Shown in pieces: positions 7,101 to 11,311 of a DNA stretch of 14,253 nt. The notes under the pieces are model-generated. The model was not told the origin of the DNA. It ran no database searches and worked only from the letters and a program-made list of their open reading frames with translations. Source of the stretch: CAYVWB01 sp964455395 (GTDB lineage Bacteria; Desulfobacterota; Desulfovibrionia; Desulfovibrionales; Desulfovibrionaceae). The stretch is from NCBI GenBank assembly GCA_964455395.1, contig CAYVWB010000096.1, positions 1 through 14,253 of the forward strand, given 5' to 3'. The translations under genes and the position numbers were made by a program. The stretch's first letter is position 1, and each line of letters opens with the position of its first letter.

Positions 7101-7717
7101 TTGAGGAAGCGGCCGCCGAGGCCAACGACGGCGCCTGGTTCTGCGAGGCGGCCTCGAACGCCTTCTGGGGAACGCGCTGTCGCATGCTGGAAGCCATGAG
7201 CCATCTTCTTCACGCCCACGCACAACCCAGTGACGACAAGGGTCGGGAACAAGCGCTGGCGCGCGCCTCGACGACTCTGCAAAGGGCGCAGGATAGCGCC
7301 AATGTGTCCGCAGTGGACCGAGCCATGGCCGATCTGGCCTATCTCCACGGGAAATACTGTTGTTCGACAGGGGATGTTCAGCAGGCCTTCAACCACTTCA
7401 TGACAGCATGCAAGAGGCTGAACAGACAGACCCACGACTCCGATGACAGGGACATGATGAACCCCAGCCACCAGAACGCCGCAGGGCACGCGCTGTGGAA
7501 CGAGCTGATCTATATCGACATGGCCTGTGAAACTTGCGCTTTGGGAGGGCCTGCATGGCGCCAAGACCTCGAATGGAGCCGCATTCCGCATGGCCCCCTG
7601 GAGCATACCGTGCGGATGATTCTGGACGACCTGACGAATGCCCCCCGGCAATGCGCGCCGCTGCTCGCAAGCGCGTTCTATCGCTCAGGAGACTATGTCA
7701 TCGGGCTCCGCTGGTGA
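4136..7717 (+). CDS. Mrr-like nuclease + STAND-type NTPase + TPR protein (Avs-like defence)
   Basis: This is a 1193-aa three-part protein. Residues 25-150 look like a PD-(D/E)XK restriction-endonuclease fold of the Mrr type: GGPHDGAKDF with D62, then WAECKAY with E72-C-K74 as the ExK pair. Residues 180-320 are a beta-rich linker I cannot name. Residues 350-560 hold a P-loop NTPase with Walker A GKSGVGKS (360-367) and a Walker B-like FALLIDN (D473), followed by helical and winged-helix-like sequence to about 720. The rest is helical with TPR-like repeats, clearest at about 885-1020. Nuclease-NTPase-TPR is the plan of STAND immune proteins such as the Avs family, in which repeats sense a phage protein and the effector cuts DNA. 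That role is inferred. The start lies in the left inverted repeat and lacks a Shine-Dalgarno sequence. The gene ends 5 nt from the convergent neighbour. Confidence 0.75.
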   Translation: MTHPHRLIPDEMWRQHFHKLHTSEKRTRYDGEKFEKLALDVLNHVFGKGWEHVGGPHDGAKDFVLKPNMWAECKAYSTNLSYHAISPTMVMALLNKPETLVILSRSPLNEGAVNVLVKYQRAAGVQVVILDGDSLDHIIASESAILDKHFGGASLRPVETPACIVLASRTSDLHIHPKDDDFLPIEQLVTKDPLEINLHGGVRVDILLRNLSPFQDARVVATHSNIAPQPPVRNSAVEQDHPHDKGALEILRFAPFMENDDEDGGSGANSALPWTVQVNIPKSSMVLLQFMAKAKRPGVINLPTLSFEGKVHPAEAALGAVRIKGLYEVPLVGARHKALLSAMTTAMQERRKSVLIRLTGKSGVGKSRLLEELASKAVVLGRQCLKYDMSSGEADKSAKVARELLVNLYDMPLVESQVDEGLEAALTGADDAGHKTILQTVYDKHANIFEDKEVLTGCLAKKLRSRRFALLIDNMQDASDDLAEVLHNVLKTIREPADGRAVVVLCFNVELFQLQSKAKQLHDAIEVWNRGEGDGVDYRLETLPEFSKEDVDDFLREAIVGPNDDGQVLRNYQRTFRTIKGDDAGKPLHLWLTLQHLVDTDALRLEGHVLKADATTSRNLQTAIQEFPTKLRDALDIRWKKIKSKADADGLDVSQLVWTVKLAYALSEAPAGDDKILKLEARTTTRLVLAGLFRETDDGEVRFFHQRYFQYFKELYSNDIAGVANEALEYIEHHDLRHAKHQQDFILRHAADRLEIKDVEFTLAQINSAGLERMYGPDVCRRLHAHLLTHHGQAPELAFRGYVVAGEWLKRLDTVKSALELYKATWKTAPLTAPFPGQDGVSFFRFAIDIHLAAYEDSKALELSRLALDALDRGLAKDLSDVDRELAEALVSYRQSAIRKGLYELDEAIAQGQRALEVFQRHGRLSDAADTLFDLAEVQLAREETHEDGLESIRNALAIHERDPDALGDPALYRVHLNRAKLLIHQGRFEEAAAEANDGAWFCEAASNAFWGTRCRMLEAMSHLLHAHAQPSDDKGREQALARASTTLQRAQDSANVSAVDRAMADLAYLHGKYCCSTGDVQQAFNHFMTACKRLNRQTHDSDDRDMMNPSHQNAAGHALWNELIYIDMACETCALGGPAWRQDLEWSRIPHGPLEHTVRMILDDLTNAPRQCAPLLASAFYRSGDYVIGLRW

Positions 7718-7722
7718 GGTCA

Positions 7723-8778
7723 TCAACGCGGCGCTGCAAGGATGCTCTCGACGGGGTAGGCGCCATCGCCATGAATGTCCCTCTCGATGAGATTGATGAC
7801 TTTCGCCGCCAACATGGTTGGGTTGTGCCGAAAATGGAACTTGATGCAGCTTCCAATGCTGTTGTAACGCGCCACTATCTCTGGAATTTCATCGAAGGAG
7901 AGCACGATGTCCTCATCGCATGGACCGGACAGCTGCAAGGCGTCGTCACACCCCAAAGCGAATTCGCCGTTGGCGCAGATGAAGACTGTGGGCCGCGTAC
8001 GCGTTCGCACGTAGTCACGTACGGCGAGGAAGGCGTTGCCGCGGGGAAATTCCGTCTGGCAATCGATGGCTCCTTCAACAGCCAAGGCTGTGCGCCGCAT
8101 CTCGGAGACGTTTGATCGGTTGTCCTCCTTGGGAAGATACAGAATGTCGTAGTGCTGGCGCAGCGTTTCGAGATGCGCCTTGAGCGACCCGAGCGCCCTG
8201 GTTTCGTTGAAGTGGACGAAGGTTCGACGTGCTCTGTTCTTGAATGTGCAGTCGTGCTGATCGCCCAGTACATACACGATGCTGGACGATGCATCGACAA
8301 GCTTGTCTACACGGTGCTTCATGCTCGGCGGAATGCTCCATGGGATATAGACAATGTATGTTGGATTGTGGTCATTGATGAGCGACCTGACATTGTCATC
8401 GAAAGTGGCGTCCGCTTCGCCATCGCTGAGGGTCAACAAGACGTCCATATGTCGCTGTAGTCCTAGCGAGGTCATGTTCAACAAAAGATCCTTGAGAAAG
8501 ATGTTGTCATAGTGCGCCGATGCAATAATTGCGACCTTCTTTCTCGACATCTTTACCTTGACTATCAATGCCAGAATACCCATGCCAACAAACGATAAGA
8601 GCGTCGCCATTCCTTTTTGCAGTAACTCTGCATCAGGGAAAAACAATTGCAGCAGCGTAACGGGAAACGCCAAAGCGCCTAGTACCGTCAGCAACCATCC
8701 TGCGTTCGTGTATTTTACCCATCGCATGGTCTTGTACAGCAGACTGCAGCGTTTGATGATGTCTTTGAAGGAACGCAT
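7723..8778 (-). CDS. Two-TM protein with a LacI/periplasmic-binding-like domain
   Basis: I place the start at 8778 because GGAGG (complement of 8784-8788) sits 5 nt before that ATG. An in-frame ATG at 8859 would add 27 residues without a good site. The 351-aa protein has two hydrophobic helices, about 27-47 and 57-75, joined by a 9-residue loop. Basic residues flank both (KR, RWVKY before; KVKMSRKK after), which predicts both ends in the cytoplasm. Residues 81-336 resemble a type 1 periplasmic-binding/LacI sensor fold: KKVAIIASAHYDN at the start and PTVFICANGEFALGCDDAL (263-281), close to the family's usual ..IFCANDEMALG.. segment. A ligand-binding domain apparently held in the cytoplasm by a helical hairpin is unusual. 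It lies downstream of the GT2 gene in the same direction, 144 nt away, so an operon is likely. Function unknown. Confidence 0.7.
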   Translation of the reverse strand: MRSFKDIIKRCSLLYKTMRWVKYTNAGWLLTVLGALAFPVTLLQLFFPDAELLQKGMATLLSFVGMGILALIVKVKMSRKKVAIIASAHYDNIFLKDLLLNMTSLGLQRHMDVLLTLSDGEADATFDDNVRSLINDHNPTYIVYIPWSIPPSMKHRVDKLVDASSSIVYVLGDQHDCTFKNRARRTFVHFNETRALGSLKAHLETLRQHYDILYLPKEDNRSNVSEMRRTALAVEGAIDCQTEFPRGNAFLAVRDYVRTRTRPTVFICANGEFALGCDDALQLSGPCDEDIVLSFDEIPEIVARYNSIGSCIKFHFRHNPTMLAAKVINLIERDIHGDGAYPVESILAAPR

Positions 8779-8922
8779 CAGGACCTCCGTCTTCAGCATT
8801 TGCAGGGTTGCATGATACATGGGCGCTCGAGCGGAACCTGGGGCGCGTCCGCACGTCATGGTTGTCGTGTCGCGGCCGGTGTGGGCGAAGGGGCTTTCGC
8901 TGGAATGGTCGTCGGGGCGGGG
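8779..8922 (-). other. 144-nt spacer between the GT2 and 2TM genes
   Basis: It contains the ribosome binding site for the 2TM-sensor gene (8784-8788) and a small hairpin (GCGAA/TTCGC) near 8885-8900 that has no T tract. I see no convincing promoter, so read-through from the glycosyltransferase gene seems most likely. Confidence 0.4.
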
Positions 8923-10029
8923 TCATGTGTCTTCCCACGGGGCGACGACTTCGTCGAAACGACGGATGTTTCCGTGTCGATCCACAATGATGTCGCGTCG
9001 TGTATCGCGCGCCAGAGACCAGACGCTGTTGTGGCGCAGACTGATGTGGCGGTCTACAAGAAAAAGTAGTGGGTTTGGATGCTTATGAAGAAATTGTGGC
9101 GTCAGCTCCACCAGAAAGAGTTCACTCATGTCGCGCGCGTGCGGCCGCGCCTCGATGAGGCGTTCCAGCGGCGCGACTTCTTCCAGTGCCGGCAGCATTT
9201 CATCGAGGGTGTTGATGGTGGAGCAGTCCACAAGACCGTACGTTTCGTTCGCTGCAAAACAGTCACGATGCGTCTGCAACTGCCCTGCAAAGTATCGTGG
9301 GAAGTCCACCTGCAGTCTTTCGGCGTTTTTTGCGGAATAGTATCCACGCTCATCTGTTTTGTACGCTCCCCGCAACACGGATGCGGAACCGAGCCGATGG
9401 AAGGCGAGGGCTTCGCCAACAACCCATACTTCTTTTCCGTTTGCATTGATGCGAGCACATAGATCGACATCTTGATAATAGTTGTGCAGGTTCTGATCAT
9501 GTCCACCAACATATTCGAACAGTGATTTCGTCGTCACCATGACGGCGGAGCAGGCCATCTGCACATGTCGATTTATGCGAGTCGGCTTATGGGTGTGTGG
9601 AACATCAAGAAAGTGATGGAAGTGATTCATCCTGGTGCGACCGATGCCACAATCCAGGATCCGGCCTGTATTGTAGTCGACGAGTTTGGAACTGGTGACG
9701 CCCACCTCGGGTCTGCGACGGTGCAGATCCAGATGACGCGCAAGCCATCCTTGTTGCGGGAAGAATGTGTCTGCGTCGCAGAAGAGCAGGTATGGGTGTG
9801 CGGCTTCGGCGGCGCCCAAATTGATAGCCCGGGCGTAACCGAGGGCTTCGGGCGTGTGGAGGAGCCGGACCTTGTCGAACCGTGTGACGTCCGTGGGCGG
9901 CGGTTGTGTAGGATGGTTGGAGATGACGAGGATCTCTTCCAGAAAGGCCGCTTCACGTGCGAGCGATGCGAGACAGAGTTCCAGATATGTTCTGCCGCTG
10001 TGGTAGGGAATGATCGCGGAAACTGTCAT
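8923..10029 (-). CDS. GT2-family glycosyltransferase
   Basis: The protein begins MTVSAIIPYHSGRTYLELCLASL, the standard opening strand and helix of GT-A fold family 2 glycosyltransferases. ALGYARAINLGAAEA (about 62-76) precedes the metal-binding DxD motif in LLFCDADTFF (D85, D87). CSAVMVTTKSLFEYVGGHDQ and YYQDVDLCARI (D187, D189) match the later acceptor/base region. Residues from about 245 to 368 form a C-terminal extension I do not recognise. Such enzymes transfer a sugar from a nucleotide-sugar to a polysaccharide, lipid or protein acceptor; the substrate is not readable here. The ATG lies in the right inverted repeat, and its good GT2 N-terminus confirms that this start is real. There is no Shine-Dalgarno sequence. 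The base composition is less GC-rich than the core genes. The 2TM-sensor gene follows. Confidence 0.88.
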   Translation of the reverse strand: MTVSAIIPYHSGRTYLELCLASLAREAAFLEEILVISNHPTQPPPTDVTRFDKVRLLHTPEALGYARAINLGAAEAAHPYLLFCDADTFFPQQGWLARHLDLHRRRPEVGVTSSKLVDYNTGRILDCGIGRTRMNHFHHFLDVPHTHKPTRINRHVQMACSAVMVTTKSLFEYVGGHDQNLHNYYQDVDLCARINANGKEVWVVGEALAFHRLGSASVLRGAYKTDERGYYSAKNAERLQVDFPRYFAGQLQTHRDCFAANETYGLVDCSTINTLDEMLPALEEVAPLERLIEARPHARDMSELFLVELTPQFLHKHPNPLLFLVDRHISLRHNSVWSLARDTRRDIIVDRHGNIRRFDEVVAPWEDT

Positions 10030-10116
10030 GATAATTATTAGTTATCCGGCATGCCGGATGTTGGCGGTGGGGGTGGGGTTACGGAGTTGGGCATGAATGC
10101 ATAGCGGTACGGCGTC
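10024..10116 (-). repeat. Right 93-bp inverted repeat of the island
   Basis: Exact reverse complement of 4049-4141. Read on the minus strand it ends ...TTATCATGACA, supplying the ATG (10027-10029) and second codon of the glycosyltransferase. The outer edge at 10116 abuts the open frame that ends at 10284. Confidence 0.97.
10044..10059. promoter_or_regulatory. 16-bp perfect palindrome, right copy
   Basis: Same ATCCGGCATGCCGGAT as at 4106-4121, at the same distance from the ATG of the glycosyltransferase. Having it before both divergent-end genes suggests common control or a shared recombination site. Confidence 0.45.
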
Positions 10117-10284
10117 CGGCCGCGCCCGGACGACAAATACATGCACATCCATGCGTATTTCATGGGTAACCGCATCTCCTACGCTGAAATCAGCACGCTC
10201 TGGCACGAGGCGCAAGGCTGGCCCCAGCAGGACGCCCCCACCCCCCGCATCCCGGCTGGACACGCCTCTCCGCACAGTTCGTGA
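10105..10284 (+). pseudogene. Probable 3' remnant of a gene cut by the right inverted repeat
   Basis: An open frame starts right after a TAG inside the repeat (10102-10104) and runs to TGA at 10282-10284. It reads RYGVRPRPDDKYMHIHAYFMGNRISYAEI, then STLWHEAQGWPQQ, and ends HASPHSS. It has the look of real protein: aromatic and polar residues are mixed and third positions are G/C-biased. ATGs at 10141 and 10162 lack ribosome binding sites, so a complete 47-aa gene is less likely than the tail of a longer one whose 5' part was lost when the repeat or island arrived. I do not recognise the family, and I found no matching 5' part on the left side of the island. Confidence 0.4.
10112..10133. other. 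7-bp hairpin across the right repeat's outer edge
   Basis: CGTCCGG (10113-10119) and CCGGACG (10126-10132) pair around CCGCGC. It straddles the repeat boundary at 10116. The left repeat lacks it because its flank differs. Meaning unknown. Confidence 0.3.
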
Positions 10285-10389
10285 CAAAATTGCAAAACCA
10301 GCATTTACAAACAGCTTTCTTTATGTTACTCAGTCGCTATACGCGACGCGACCGCCCGTCCCGTCGTTTCTCATCAGGAGTCTTGTGGT

Positions 10390-11298
10390 ATGGGTGTTCC
10401 AGACATATCGTGGCTGCGCTGCAGACCGATCGCCCTTGCCTGCGCGCTCTTCTTCTGCCTCGCTCCCATGACGCACGCAGCCCAAGACGAAGCGCCCCTT
10501 CGGGAGCTCGTCGCCACACGCGTGGAGACGCTTCCCCCCCTGGATCAGCCCAACCACGAGGCGTGGCGAAACGCTACTCCCAGAACCACTCGGGACGAGT
10601 TGGCCGGGATCGACATCGTCCTGCGCGCCTTGCATGACGGACAACGCGTGAGCATCCGCGCAGATTTCGACGACCCGGACGAAAACCGCCTGCACCGCCG
10701 CCTCGTGTGGGATGAAACCAAAGGCGTCTACGTGGACGGCCCCGAGCGCGAAGACGTGCTGACCATCAAGTGGAACATGAGCAGCCACGAGTCAGGACTC
10801 ACCCTCGCCGAGGACACGCCCTATGTCGCAGATATCTGGTTCTGGAAAGCGCGACGGACAGACCACGCCGGCTATGCGGACGACAAGCTCCACACCTTCA
10901 CCACCACGCCGGAACGCGGCGCCAAAAGCATGCTCTCCAAAGACGGCGCGACTTTCTACCTCCTCCGCAAGGGCGACGCCGGCTCGCCGGCCTATCACAC
11001 CTTGCTCCATCCGGGGTTCGTGGGCGAACGCGCCGACAAGTTCTTTTTCACGCCACCCGAAGGCTCCCGCGCAGACGTCCGCGCCAAGGGAACCTGGCGT
11101 GAAGGCCGCTGGACCGTGATCTTCCAGCGCGCCCTGCAGACCGGACATGACGACGACGTGGCCATGACGCTCGACGGGGCCCACCGCTTCGGCGTCTCCC
11201 GATTCGAAATCGCAGGTCGTGAACAAGACCCCACCACCCACGAACCCCGCTTCGGCTCGGGGGACGTGGGCGAACTCTTCCTTCTCACGTTTCAGTAA
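10390..11298 (+). CDS. Secreted ethylbenzene-dehydrogenase-like heme-binding protein
   Basis: The 302-aa protein has a Sec signal peptide: basic residues near position 10-12, hydrophobic core IALACALFFCLAPM, and likely cleavage near residue 30 in THAAQDE. The mature part matches the pattern of the EB_dh domain, the heme-b-binding fold of the gamma subunit of DMSO-reductase-family enzymes such as ethylbenzene dehydrogenase. Visible landmarks are HDGQRVSIRADFDDPDE, EDVLTIKWNMS and DIWFWKARRTDHAGYADD. No molybdenum subunit is nearby, so it may work as a periplasmic heme or redox sensor or carrier rather than in a dehydrogenase. AGGAG at 10376-10380 is 9 nt before the ATG. The GGDEF/EAL gene follows after 13 nt, pointing to a sensor-output pair. 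Heme ligands cannot be assigned by eye. Confidence 0.75.
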   Translation: MGVPDISWLRCRPIALACALFFCLAPMTHAAQDEAPLRELVATRVETLPPLDQPNHEAWRNATPRTTRDELAGIDIVLRALHDGQRVSIRADFDDPDENRLHRRLVWDETKGVYVDGPEREDVLTIKWNMSSHESGLTLAEDTPYVADIWFWKARRTDHAGYADDKLHTFTTTPERGAKSMLSKDGATFYLLRKGDAGSPAYHTLLHPGFVGERADKFFFTPPEGSRADVRAKGTWREGRWTVIFQRALQTGHDDDVAMTLDGAHRFGVSRFEIAGREQDPTTHEPRFGSGDVGELFLLTFQ

Positions 11299-11311
11299 AG
11301 CGCAGCCCCGT

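Noticed and set aside
5357..7651. 764-aa minus-strand open frame opposite the STAND gene
   Set aside because: It is the antisense shadow of a GC-rich gene; the plus frame has clear motifs (Walker A, ECK) and the minus frame none.
7534..8115. 193-aa plus-strand frame across the STAND/2TM junction
   Set aside because: It overlaps two supported genes, has no ribosome binding site and no recognisable motif.
4049..10116. The island as a classical IS or transposon with terminal inverted repeats
   Set aside because: No transposase is present, I saw no target-site duplication outside the repeats, and the repeats contain start codons; still listed as an alternative origin.
10042..10287. 81-aa minus-strand frame across the right repeat
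   Set aside because: It runs opposite the more protein-like plus-strand remnant and through the repeat's non-coding palindrome.
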